Source: Collinsella sp. BA40 (lineage in GTDB: Bacteria; Actinomycetota; Coriobacteriia; Coriobacteriales; Coriobacteriaceae). From it: a stretch of DNA of 64,000 nucleotides. The translations under genes and the position numbers were made by a program. The notes below the pieces were generated by a model. That model was given only the letters and a program-made list of their open reading frames with translations. It ran no database searches and was not told the origin of the DNA. Shown in pieces: positions 49,373 through 57,990 of the stretch. Position 1 is the first letter of the stretch, and every line of letters begins with the position of its first letter. The stretch lies in the NCBI RefSeq assembly GCF_008014645.1, contig NZ_VOWY01000002.1, forward strand, positions 1 through 64,000, read 5' to 3'.

Positions 49373-50257
49373 TTACCACTCGCGGGGCGAAGCATTTGAG
49401 AAGAGATACTCCTCGGGGTCGGCGGTCATGCTCGGCAGCCGCGCCCACGGATCGTCGGCCAGGTCGGTATCGACCGGCCCGTCGACCGGTTCGTCCGCCG
49501 GTTCTCCGGCCGGTTCGTCCGCCGGCTCGTCCACAGGTTCCCCAGCTGGTTCGTCGGCTGGTTCGCCGGCCGGTTCGTCCGCCGGTTCTCCAGCTGGTTC
49601 GTCAGCTGGTTCGCCAGCCGGTTCGTCGCCCGGGTCGTCGGCCGGTTCTCCATCCAACACGTCATCGGACTCGTCGGCGGGCTCGACATCGGGCTCGTCG
49701 GCGTCGTCGAAACAGGCCGTATCATCGTCGAGACCAGCATCCTCGCCGCACGCGCGCTCGTCGGCACCACGGTCCAGGTCGCCTTGATCGTCGGAGGCCG
49801 CCTCGGCGCGCGCGGCCAGACGCCACACCGCCGCTGCCGCCGCGCTCAACACAAGCGCGAGCACGCCGAAAAACAAGTCGAACGCCTTGATGAAACCGGC
49901 GTCGAACGCGCTATCCGCAACGCCGAACGTCGAGGTTGCGACCCCTGCGAAGATGGCGGCCGCGGGCGCCAGGGCCGCTGCGGCGAAAGCGGACATACGG
50001 CGCGGGGCGATGCACGCCCACAGGCCCAGCACCCCCGCCGCCAGGAACAGACCGAACAGCGCCAGGGCGTAGGCGATGATGACGCGCGTCCCATGGACCT
50101 CGGCCTCGCTGAACAAGCCGCTGATAACCGCATAATGAATCCCGGCAAGCGCCAGGTACACCAAGCTGGCAGCGATAAGGCACGCGCAGCCCATCTTGAT
50201 AAGAAACGTCAGACACCGTGTCCAAAGCGCAGCGTCATCCTCGTGCGCCAAACCCAT
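49373..50257 (-). CDS. Four-helix membrane protein with acidic Pro-Ala repeat tail
   Basis: A 294-residue protein of unknown function. Four transmembrane helices fill residues about 14-145 (LIAASLVYLALAGIHYAVIS is the first). A long acidic cytoplasmic or external tail follows: Asp/Glu-rich, then tetrapeptide-based repeats EPADEPAG about nine times, VDTD, and a folded-looking end (TADPEEYLFSNASPREW). At the DNA level the repeat is a 12-base tandem array with drift. ATG 50257 has GGGGGATGG upstream. The gene probably shares a transcript with the sirtuin gene that follows. Confidence 0.7.
   Translation of the reverse strand: MGLAHEDDAALWTRCLTFLIKMGCACLIAASLVYLALAGIHYAVISGLFSEAEVHGTRVIIAYALALFGLFLAAGVLGLWACIAPRRMSAFAAAALAPAAAIFAGVATSTFGVADSAFDAGFIKAFDLFFGVLALVLSAAAAAVWRLAARAEAASDDQGDLDRGADERACGEDAGLDDDTACFDDADEPDVEPADESDDVLDGEPADDPGDEPAGEPADEPAGEPADEPAGEPADEPAGEPVDEPADEPAGEPADEPVDGPVDTDLADDPWARLPSMTADPEEYLFSNASPREW
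49486..49660. repeat. 12-bp tandem repeat array within the membrane-protein gene
   Basis: Degenerate tandem copies of a unit such as CCGGTTCGTCCG (12 bases, encoding about four residues) run for roughly 175 bases in frame. Copies vary at third positions, e.g. GGTTCTCCAGCT beside GGTTCGTCGGCT, so length change would keep the frame. Confidence 0.75.
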
Positions 50258-50379
50258 GCGACCATCCCCCGATCGTGCGGTAGCCACTGGTAACGAATCC
50301 CGTCGCGCCCCCTGAGGCGCGCGGTTATTCAAGTATAGATGCCGCCCCTTGGGAATAGTCAACAAACTTGCTTGCAATT

Positions 50380-50408
50380 TTGTCATTTACAGCAAGCCGT
50401 TCTATCGT
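50380..50408 (+). promoter_or_regulatory. Sigma-70 promoter of xthA
   Basis: TTGTCA and TATCGT are 17 bases apart, which puts transcription start about 70 bases before the xthA ATG. It lies in a locally AT-rich stretch. Confidence 0.65.
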
Positions 50409-50483
50409 AAGCTATGGCTAACAAAAAACGCCGCGCACCCTGCAACCGCAGGATGCGCCCCTTCGATCTATACGGGAGAACCC

Positions 50484-51323
50484 ATGAGCACCCCCACCCG
50501 CACGTACAAGCTCGCCTCGTGGAACGTCAACGGCCTGCGAGCCGTCCTCAAGAAGGATCCGAGCTTCACCGATATCGTCGCCCAGCTCGACGCCGACATC
50601 CTGGGTCTGCAGGAAACCAAGCTGCAGGAGGGCCAAGTCGAACTCGATCTGCCCGGATACCACCAGGTTTGGAGCTACGCCGAGCGCAAGGGCTATTCGG
50701 GCACCGCGGTGTTCACGCGCGAGGAGCCGCTGTCGGTGCGCCATGCCGACGACGTCCTGCGCGCCGGCCGTCTCGCCGGCCTCTCCGACGACGCCCTCGA
50801 GCTGGTAGCCGTCGCCGCCACCGAGGGGCGCGTCTGCGCGCTGGAGTTCGACCGCTTCTGGTACGTGGACGTCTACACCCCCAACGCCCAGAACGAGCTC
50901 GCCCGCATCGACACGCGCATGGCCTGGGACGACGCCTACCGCGCGTTCCTCAAAAGCCTCGAGGACGAGACCGGAAAGCCCGTGATCACCTGCGGGGACT
51001 TCAACGTGGCGCATGAGGAGATCGACCTTAAGAACCCCAAGAGCAACCGGGGCAACGCGGGCTTCTCGGACGAGGAGCGCGGCAAGTTCTCCGAGCTTCT
51101 CGACGCCGGCTTCACCGACACCTGGCGCTCCCTCAACCCCGGCGTGGAGGGCGCGTACAGCTGGTGGAGCTACCGCTTCAACGCGCGCAAGAACAACGCG
51201 GGCTGGCGCATCGACTACTTCCTGGTGAGCGACGCCATCGCGTCCAACATCCGCGACGCGCGCATCCGCAACGATATCTTTGGATCCGATCACTGCCCCG
51301 TAGAGCTCGAGATCGAACTCTAG
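50484..51323 (+). CDS. xthA: Exodeoxyribonuclease III
   Basis: A 279-residue AP endonuclease / 3'-5' exonuclease of the EEP family used in base excision repair. Motifs: KLASWNVNGLRAVL, LQETKLQEGQ (metal-binding Glu), WSYAERKGYSGTAVFTR, YTPNAQNELARIDTRMAW, CGDFNVAHEEIDLKNPKSNRGNAGF, and the C-terminal RIDYFLVSD and GSDHCPVELE with catalytic His. GGGAG precedes ATG 50484; a longer frame upstream lies in the promoter region. Single gene with a strong terminator. Confidence 0.95.
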   Translation: MSTPTRTYKLASWNVNGLRAVLKKDPSFTDIVAQLDADILGLQETKLQEGQVELDLPGYHQVWSYAERKGYSGTAVFTREEPLSVRHADDVLRAGRLAGLSDDALELVAVAATEGRVCALEFDRFWYVDVYTPNAQNELARIDTRMAWDDAYRAFLKSLEDETGKPVITCGDFNVAHEEIDLKNPKSNRGNAGFSDEERGKFSELLDAGFTDTWRSLNPGVEGAYSWWSYRFNARKNNAGWRIDYFLVSDAIASNIRDARIRNDIFGSDHCPVELEIEL

Positions 51324-51373
51324 CCGCGCAGCCTTGGGCGGAACGCCCGCTGCACCCAGCCTCGCCGAGCAAC

Positions 51374-51417
51374 GCGAAACGCGGCCGCGCACCATCATGG
51401 GCGCGGCCGCGTTTCGC
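51374..51417. terminator. Terminator between xthA and the ECF cluster
   Basis: A perfect 17-bp stem (GCGAAACGCGGCCGCGC and complement) with a 10-base loop, between convergent genes. Confidence 0.8.
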
Positions 51418-51456
51418 AAACGGGCCCACGCGACGCGGGCCGAACCACCATTCCCG

Positions 51457-52185
51457 TCAGATGCCGTATTTGCGCACGACCCGGCCGATACGCCGGGTCC
51501 ACGGCGCATAGAGCGCCGCCAGGAACACCGAGGTGGCGAAACCGTGCATGAGGTCGAACGGCAGCGCCATGGCCACGCGCGCCAGCGCGCCCGGCCAGGT
51601 AAGCGGGCGGACGTAGGCAACCACGTCGAACGCGTTGATGATCACGCCGTAGAACAGACCCGACAGGAAGCCGAACGGGACGAGCACCGCATAGCGCACG
51701 CCGCCATCCGGCTTCTGGAACAACCGCAGGCGCGCCAGAACGCCGCCCAGATAGCCCACGGCTCCCCAGGCATACATCTGCCATGGGGTCCACATACCCT
51801 GCCCAAAAAAGAAGTTGCTGGTAAACGCCGCAAGCGCGCCAACCATGAACCCGCTGCGCGGACCCAATGCGGCGCCGGCGATGATGGCTATGGCCGACAC
51901 GGGCTTGAAATCGGGAATAGCGCCGAACAGGATGCGCCCCGCCGCCGCGAGGCTCGCCAGCACGAGCGTGGGCATGATCTGGCGCAGCGCCGGCTTGCCC
52001 GCCTCGTAACCGGCGAAGAACAGCGCGAGCACCAGGCCAACAACGAGCAGCATGACGAGGCCCGCCTGGTCGATACCGCTCAGGCCGGCGGCGACCATGC
52101 ATCCCGGCACCGCCAGGAGCAGCGGCAGCTCGAGCACCTGAAGGGCCCGCGACGCCCCGCGGGCGAGGCGGGCGGATGCGGGCAT
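51457..52185 (-). CDS. ECF transporter substrate-binding (S) component
   Basis: A 242-residue membrane protein with about six helices. Conserved ECF-S segments include GRILFGAIPDFKPVSAIAIIAG, GPRSGFMVGALAAFTSNFFFG and WTPWQMYAWGAVGYLGG, followed by a cytoplasmic loop and PFDLMHGFATSVF. The aromatic WTPWQM motif resembles the cobalamin/cobamide type (CbrT-like), but substrate assignment within this family is unreliable from sequence. It is the last gene of a four-gene unit: beta-propeller, EcfT, fused EcfA, S component. ATG 52185 overlaps the ATPase stop by one base gap. Confidence 0.88.
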   Translation of the reverse strand: MPASARLARGASRALQVLELPLLLAVPGCMVAAGLSGIDQAGLVMLLVVGLVLALFFAGYEAGKPALRQIMPTLVLASLAAAGRILFGAIPDFKPVSAIAIIAGAALGPRSGFMVGALAAFTSNFFFGQGMWTPWQMYAWGAVGYLGGVLARLRLFQKPDGGVRYAVLVPFGFLSGLFYGVIINAFDVVAYVRPLTWPGALARVAMALPFDLMHGFATSVFLAALYAPWTRRIGRVVRKYGI

Positions 52186-52186
52186 G

Positions 52187-53689
52187 CTAGGGTCGGTAGT
52201 AGACATTTCCGGTAAAGAACTCCCCACTCGGTTGCGTACAGGCGATCTGGCCGTCGAACACCATCGACACGTCGTCGGCGACCTGGTTCACGAAGTCGAG
52301 GTCGTGCGTGGCCATGAGCACGGTCACACCATGGTCGCGGCACCAGACCAACGCGCGGGCCATCAGCCGGCGCGAAGCCGTGTCGAGCCCCTTGGTGGGC
52401 TCGTCCAACAGCAGCAGCTCGGGCTTCACCAGCAAGAGCTTGCCCAACGCCAGCAACTGCTGCTGGCCTCCCGACAAGTCGTACGGATGCAGCGCGGCCG
52501 CATGGACGAGCCCCAGGTGCGCGAGCATATCGTCCACGTCCGCGCGACCATAGCGCCCACCGCCCGACCACTCCATAAGCTCGTCGTCCACCGTCTCCTC
52601 GGCAAACAGCGCGCGGGGATCCTGCGGCAGCAGCGCCTTGGCCTCCGTGAAGCGCGCCACGGCGCCGCGCTGGAGCCGGCGCGTGCCCGCCAGGAGCGAC
52701 AGCAGCGTGGACTTGCCGCAGCCGTTGCCACCCACCAGCGCGTGGATCGCACCCGGGCGCACCACGAGGTCGATGCCGCGAAGCACCCATGCGGCATCGC
52801 GCCCGTAGCGAAACCACCCGCGAGACACGCTCGCCGCCGGCTGCTCCGCGCGGGCGCGGCGGCTGCCACGTCCAGCGGGGGCACCGGCGGCCGCCCGTTC
52901 GAGCTCCGCGCGGACGCCCGGGCGGCCGCCGTCGACGGATTCGAGGAGCCGCGGGCGAACATCGAGCTCGGGCAGGTCCTCGACGGGTGCCAGCGAACCG
53001 TCGCGCAGCCGAAACGCGCAGGTCGCGTAATCCAGCATCGCGCGGGGCTGGTGCGTGGCCACCACCACCGTGCAGCCCAGCTCGCGGTTCACGCGGAACA
53101 GCGCGTGCAGGAAGTTCTTCTCGGCGATCGGGTCGAGCTGGGCCGTGGGCTCGTCGAGCAGCAGCAGCTCGGGCTTCATAACCAGCGTGGACGCGAGCGC
53201 GAGCAACTGCTTGCGCCCGCCCGACAGCGTGTCCGTCTCGCACCGAAACCAATCCTCGATACCGAAGAAATAGCTCGTCTCCGCCACCAGGCGGCGCATC
53301 TCGTCCTGCGGCGTGCCCAGATTCTCCAGGCCGAACGCCATCTCGTGCCACACGCTCTCGCAGACGATCTGGTTGTCGGGGTTCTGGAACACATAGCCCA
53401 CGGTGCGCGCGGACTCCGCCGCATCCATGCCGCACGCGGGGCGCCCGTTCACCAGCACCTCGCCCTCCCGCTCGCCGGCGGGCGCGATCTGCGGCTTGGC
53501 CAGGCTCAGCAACGTGGACTTACCCGAACCCGTATCCCCCACCAGTAACGCGAACGAGCCGCGCGGCACCCGCCAGCTCACGTCGCGCAGGACCGGCTCC
53601 TCGGCACCGGCGTAGGTGAAGGAGAGGTCGCGTACCTCGAGCGCGCATTCCGCCGCTTCCTCGAACCCCCTCCGGGTTGGCTCGCTCAT
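52187..53689 (-). CDS. Fused double ATPase of an ECF transporter (EcfA-EcfA')
   Basis: A 500-residue protein with two ABC domains in one chain. The first (about 15-235) has GDTGSGKST, FQNPDNQIVCESVWHEMAFGLENLG, LSGGRKQLLALA and LLLLDEPTAQLD. The second (about 290-480) has GGNGCGKST, LLPQDPRALFAEETVDDEL, LSGGQQQLLALG and LLLLDEPTKGLD. ECF transporters normally use two separate ATPases; the fusion gives a fixed heterodimer. AAAGGAGG precedes ATG 53689, which overlaps the EcfT stop (ATGA). Confidence 0.92.
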   Translation of the reverse strand: MSEPTRRGFEEAAECALEVRDLSFTYAGAEEPVLRDVSWRVPRGSFALLVGDTGSGKSTLLSLAKPQIAPAGEREGEVLVNGRPACGMDAAESARTVGYVFQNPDNQIVCESVWHEMAFGLENLGTPQDEMRRLVAETSYFFGIEDWFRCETDTLSGGRKQLLALASTLVMKPELLLLDEPTAQLDPIAEKNFLHALFRVNRELGCTVVVATHQPRAMLDYATCAFRLRDGSLAPVEDLPELDVRPRLLESVDGGRPGVRAELERAAAGAPAGRGSRRARAEQPAASVSRGWFRYGRDAAWVLRGIDLVVRPGAIHALVGGNGCGKSTLLSLLAGTRRLQRGAVARFTEAKALLPQDPRALFAEETVDDELMEWSGGGRYGRADVDDMLAHLGLVHAAALHPYDLSGGQQQLLALGKLLLVKPELLLLDEPTKGLDTASRRLMARALVWCRDHGVTVLMATHDLDFVNQVADDVSMVFDGQIACTQPSGEFFTGNVYYRP

Positions 53690-54582
53690 GCGAACCGCCT
53701 CCTTTCGCACAGATGGAGCGCTGCGGGCAGCAGCATCCAAGCGGCATACGGCACGTATCCCCACCAGGGCACCAGCCGACTCATCACGGGAAAAAACGAA
53801 TACTGCGACGTGGCCGCCCAGGCCAGAAGGCCCACGGCCGCGCCGCCCGCCAGCAAGCCCGCCAGCGCCCAGGCGTCGGCCCGGGTGAAGCGATACCGCG
53901 AGAACGTGGTGCGGCGGGGGGCGCCGCCCCATCCGCGGGCCCGCATGGCATCGGCCGTCTCGAGCGAATCCTCCATGCCCCAGCCCATCAACACGCTCGA
54001 CAGGCGCAGGCGCTCGCGCACCAGCTCCCCACGGGTGCGACCCGGAACGGCCACGGCGCGCTGCGCGGCAAGCACCGCGTCGCCGCGTCGCAGGAACCGC
54101 GGGATCAGGCGCATGGTCATCGAGGCCATAAGCGCGATCACGGGTGCTGCGTTGCCGAACAGCGCCATCACCTTATCGAACGACAGCAGCGACGCGGCCG
54201 CGCGCAGCCACGACGCGCTCGCGATGAACAGGGCACCCATGGCGGCGCCGTAGCAGAGGCTCTCCAGGTACACCGCGCGCACCCCCAGGCGGAACAGCTC
54301 CGTGGAGCCCGACGCCGAGAAGATGGGGTTGAGCAACGCGATCACCGCCACCACGGGCAGCTGCCAGCGCAAGCCCGCCAGCGTCTCGCGCACGCCGCGC
54401 GCGCAGCAGCCGTAGGCCAGCGCACCCGCCAGCGAGAGCGCGATGAGGACCGGCTGGAACGAGAACATGGTGAACGCCAGCGTGAACGCCAGGTAGACCG
54501 CCGGCACCGCCGGGTGCGCCGTGTCGAACGCGGTGTGCTCGTCCGCCGGCGGCACCGCGTATCCCTCCTCGGACCCTACCAT
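53686..54582 (-). CDS. ecfT: ECF transporter scaffold (T) component
   Basis: A 298-residue membrane protein with about five to six helices. The two Ala-Arg-Gly coupling helices appear as RLSSVLMGWGMEDSLETADAMRARGWG; this group touches both ATPase domains and the S component. ATG 54582 overlaps the beta-propeller gene stop (ATGGTAG), so translation is coupled. The first 20 residues are acidic and loop-like. Confidence 0.9.
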   Translation of the reverse strand: MVGSEEGYAVPPADEHTAFDTAHPAVPAVYLAFTLAFTMFSFQPVLIALSLAGALAYGCCARGVRETLAGLRWQLPVVAVIALLNPIFSASGSTELFRLGVRAVYLESLCYGAAMGALFIASASWLRAAASLLSFDKVMALFGNAAPVIALMASMTMRLIPRFLRRGDAVLAAQRAVAVPGRTRGELVRERLRLSSVLMGWGMEDSLETADAMRARGWGGAPRRTTFSRYRFTRADAWALAGLLAGGAAVGLLAWAATSQYSFFPVMSRLVPWWGYVPYAAWMLLPAALHLCERRRFA

Positions 54583-56303
54583 GCGGCGCCGGACCCGCGG
54601 TCGAGGTCGTCCCCGTCGTCCTCGCCACGCTGCTCGCGCCACTCGTCCACGCCCTCGTCACGGCGCTGCCTGCCACCGCGGTTGCGGATGAACGCATAGA
54701 GGCCGAACGTGGCGGCCAGGAACAGCGCGCCCACGCCCACGCCGGCGCCGTTCGGCAGCGTTATGCCCGCGAGCGCCGATCCCAGGGTGTCGATTCCCTC
54801 GCTGCCCCCCACGGGCGTCGCGGCGGAACGGGCCTCGTCGGGAGCGAGGGCCGTAAGCAAGCCGCCCTTCGACCCGTTCGAGGGAGCCGTCGCCAAAAAG
54901 AGCGTGCCATCGCGGTTGATCAGCGGCTCCGTGCGCGGTATGGCGCCGGACGGGTTCCACAGCTCAGACGCCGCACACGCCGCATCGGCGCCGTCGACGC
55001 CCTCGATCGCCGTAACCGCCCCCGACGCGGCGATGGCGTACAGCGTCACGACCGCATCGCTCGCTCCGCACACCACCGCCAGCAGCGGAGCCGCCGGCGT
55101 CGGCAGCTCGCCGCCCACCGGCTCACCAACCTCGCCGGCGCCGATCCGATCTAGCGCAACGTCCAAACAGACCGCCGCGTCCACCGGATCGCCCGGGCGC
55201 CGAGCCCAGAAATACGCATGCCCGCGCGCCACCGCCGGGGCGAACGACAGCAGGCGCCAGGGAGCGCTAGCGACGACGAGCGCCGACGTCCCGTCCAGCT
55301 CCAGCCGTCCATCGACGGCCCGCAGCAGCGAAACCGATCCCGACGCGTCGCCTACAACCCAGGACGCGGCGACGCGCGGCTCCACGGACAGTCCCGTTCC
55401 GCATTCCGCGACGCGGCCCTCGATCGCCCCCGCGAGCATCACCTCGTCCAAAACCTCGCCGGACGCGATGTCAACCAGGCGCGCCGTCGAGCCCCCGTCG
55501 AGCAAGAGCAGCCCCTCCCCTGCGGCCATGAGGCGCGGCACGGGCGATGCGGGAGCCCCGGCGCCCACGGGAAGGCGCGCGTTCCAGAAGAGGGAGCCGT
55601 CGATGCCGGCGAGCGAGAACAGCTCGATGCCGAGCGCGGCGCCGGATGCATCCAGCGCGACGAGCGCCGCGTGAAGCGCGCCGCCCAAGCTCACCACCTG
55701 GGATGACATGCCCCACGACGCGGCGCCCGCGGGAAGGGCGGGTGCCGCGGAGACCCAGGCCGGCGCGAGCTCCTCGTCGAACACCGCCACCTGGCCCGTC
55801 TCGAGCACCACCGCCAGGGAGGCCTCCGCGAACACCGGCTGCGCGGCGGCGCAGGCGGGCGCGGGAAGCTCCGCGGCGCCCAGCAGGTCGCCCGTCGCGG
55901 CATCGCGGCGCTCGATGGCCGCGCCCGCAAGCACATAGAGCATGGTCTTCTGACCAGATTGGCGCAGGGCGAGCGCATCGGTCGGGGCCGCCAGCCCCGC
56001 GGTCCAGGCGACCTCCGGCGAAGCGGGCGCCTTCACGGGCACGGCCCCCGACGCGATGCTATGGCGCGCGGTGCTGGCATAGCCCGCCCACGCGGTATAG
56101 GGGCCGTTGAACTCGGCCGAGGTCTCCATCGTCTCGGGCAGCTCCTCGACGGCGGAAGCCGCCTGGGCGCGAGCGGGGGCCGCGAGCATCGAGCCCACCG
56201 CCGTCGCAGCGCCCGCCAGGACCGCGCGACGCGTCATGCCGCCATCCACCGCCGCGCAGCCGCCTGCGCGGCGGTCCGCCCGATGCTCCTTCGGATATGC
56301 CAT
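54576..56303 (-). CDS. Tat-exported beta-propeller-like protein beside ECF genes
   Basis: A 575-residue protein. An N-terminal twin-arginine signal (MTRRAVLAGAATAVGSML, then APARAQA) starts near residue 23. About 400 residues of repeated short strands, with GDLLGAAELPAP, GTARLVDIASGEVLDEV and LVVASAPWRLLSFAPAV, suggest a PQQ-like or YVTN beta-propeller. A C-terminal hydrophobic helix (GVGALFLAATFGLYAFI) with a basic tail anchors it. Export is probably through Tat, so it may fold or bind cofactor first. First gene of the ECF unit; it may present the vitamin-like substrate. ATG 56303 has GGAGGGGG upstream. Confidence 0.78.
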   Translation of the reverse strand: MAYPKEHRADRRAGGCAAVDGGMTRRAVLAGAATAVGSMLAAPARAQAASAVEELPETMETSAEFNGPYTAWAGYASTARHSIASGAVPVKAPASPEVAWTAGLAAPTDALALRQSGQKTMLYVLAGAAIERRDAATGDLLGAAELPAPACAAAQPVFAEASLAVVLETGQVAVFDEELAPAWVSAAPALPAGAASWGMSSQVVSLGGALHAALVALDASGAALGIELFSLAGIDGSLFWNARLPVGAGAPASPVPRLMAAGEGLLLLDGGSTARLVDIASGEVLDEVMLAGAIEGRVAECGTGLSVEPRVAASWVVGDASGSVSLLRAVDGRLELDGTSALVVASAPWRLLSFAPAVARGHAYFWARRPGDPVDAAVCLDVALDRIGAGEVGEPVGGELPTPAAPLLAVVCGASDAVVTLYAIAASGAVTAIEGVDGADAACAASELWNPSGAIPRTEPLINRDGTLFLATAPSNGSKGGLLTALAPDEARSAATPVGGSEGIDTLGSALAGITLPNGAGVGVGALFLAATFGLYAFIRNRGGRQRRDEGVDEWREQRGEDDGDDLDRGSGAAW

Positions 56304-56549
56304 GGAGCGACCCCCTCCATCTCCCTGCAAGCGCCGACCGGCGCCCATAGCTTTCTCGTCCCACCATTGTATCCACCGCCGGGCCGCGGCCCGGCCGCGC
56401 GGCGCGCCCCGGCCCCGCACGCCGCCAAATCCCTATTGTTTGCGAACGCGCGGCATATGCCGTCCGCGCCACGCGGGCTGCGCTATCATCGAATCGACGT
56501 GGCGCTTTCGCGCCGCACGCATTTCCGCACGCCATACGAAGGAGTACGC

Positions 56550-57944
56550 ATGAACGCAACCGCGATCGTTCTCGCTGCCGGCGAGGGTACTCGCATGAAG
56601 TCGAACCACGCCAAGGTCTCCCACCAGATCCTCGGCAAGCCCATGATCCGCTGGGTCGTCGACGCCACCATCGCCGCTGGGTGCGAGCGCGTCGTCGTGG
56701 TCGTCGGCAGCCACGCCGACGAGGTCCGCGCCATCCTGGCCGACGCCTACGCCGACAGCCCCGTGAGCGTCGAGACGGTCGAGCAGACCGAGCGCCTGGG
56801 CACCGGCCACGCCGTGCGCGTCGCGCTCGAGGCAACCGGCATCTCCGACGGCCCCGTGGTGGTCCTCAACGGCGACCTGCCGCTCATCCAGGCCGACACC
56901 GTGCGCCTGTTCGCCGAAACGGTGGCAACCGGCGAGCTCGCCGCCACCGTCCTCACCATGACGCCGCCCGATCCCTTCGGCTACGGCCGCATCCAGCTGG
57001 ATGCCGACGGCGCCGTCGAGCGCATCATCGAGCAGAAGGACTGCACACCCGAGCAGGACGCCGAGCTGCTGGAATGCAACGCCGGCTGCTACGCCTTCGA
57101 CGGCGCGCTGCTGGCCGCCCACATCGGCGAGGTCACCAACGACAACGCGCAGGCCGAGTACTACCTGCCCGACATGCTCGAGATCCTCAAGCGCCACGGC
57201 CACGCCGTGAGCATCTTCCACTGCGAGGACTACCGCGACGGCCTGGGCGTCAACTCCCGCGTCCAGCTCGCCGAGCTCACCGCCATCGCGCGCGACCGCA
57301 TCAACGAGCGCCTCATGACGGAGGGCGTCACGTTCATCGACCCCGCGCAGGCCTGGATCGGCCCGGACGCGACCATCGGCCGCGACACCGTGGTGTGGCC
57401 GCAGACCCACCTCATCGGCACCTGCTCCGTGGGCGAAAGCTGCCAGCTGGGCCCCAACACCCGCCTCACCAACACCCGCGCCGGCAACGGCTGCGTGATC
57501 GACGAGACCATCGCCGTCGACGCCGTCCTCGAGAACGATGTCGAGTGCGGACCGCGCGCCTACCTGCGCCCCGGCACGCACATGCTCGACGGCTCCAAGG
57601 CCGGCACGCACGTGGAGATCAAGAAGTCCACCATCGGCGAGGGCTCCAAGGTCCCGCATCTCTCCTATATCGGCGATACAACCATGGGCGCTGGCGTAAA
57701 TGTCGGCGCTGGTTCCATCACATGCAACTATGATGGTAAGAACAAGCACGCAACCGTCATCGGCGACCGCACCTTCATCGGGTCGGATACCATGATGGTC
57801 GCGCCGGTTCGCATCGGGTCCGACGCCATCACCGGCGCGGGCGGCACCATCACCAAGGATGTTCCGGACGGCGCCCTCGCACTCGAGCGCACCGACCAGC
57901 GCGTCCTGGAGGGTTACACCGAGCGCAGGCGCGCTCGTCTGTAA
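56550..57944 (+). CDS. glmU: Bifunctional N-acetylglucosamine-1-phosphate uridyltransferase / acetyltransferase
   Basis: A 464-residue enzyme that makes UDP-GlcNAc for peptidoglycan. The N-terminal uridyltransferase (1-225) has IVLAAGEGTRMKS, GTGHAV, LNGDLPLI, and GYGRI. The C-terminal left-handed beta-helix acetyltransferase (about 250-455) has PRAYLRPGT, KAGTHVEIKKSTIG, HLSYIGDTTMGAGVNVGAGSITCNYDG and TFIGSDTMMVAPV. GAAGGAG lies before ATG 56550. It pairs with prs 46 bases downstream, a common glmU-prs operon. Confidence 0.97.
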   Translation: MNATAIVLAAGEGTRMKSNHAKVSHQILGKPMIRWVVDATIAAGCERVVVVVGSHADEVRAILADAYADSPVSVETVEQTERLGTGHAVRVALEATGISDGPVVVLNGDLPLIQADTVRLFAETVATGELAATVLTMTPPDPFGYGRIQLDADGAVERIIEQKDCTPEQDAELLECNAGCYAFDGALLAAHIGEVTNDNAQAEYYLPDMLEILKRHGHAVSIFHCEDYRDGLGVNSRVQLAELTAIARDRINERLMTEGVTFIDPAQAWIGPDATIGRDTVVWPQTHLIGTCSVGESCQLGPNTRLTNTRAGNGCVIDETIAVDAVLENDVECGPRAYLRPGTHMLDGSKAGTHVEIKKSTIGEGSKVPHLSYIGDTTMGAGVNVGAGSITCNYDGKNKHATVIGDRTFIGSDTMMVAPVRIGSDAITGAGGTITKDVPDGALALERTDQRVLEGYTERRRARL

Positions 57945-57990
57945 TACGTTTAGGCAGTCAAGGCAGCAACTACAAAAAGGAGCAAGGGAA

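Noticed and set aside
49486-49660. CRISPR array
   Set aside because: Unit length is 12 bases with no unique spacers, and the array is in frame within a protein gene.
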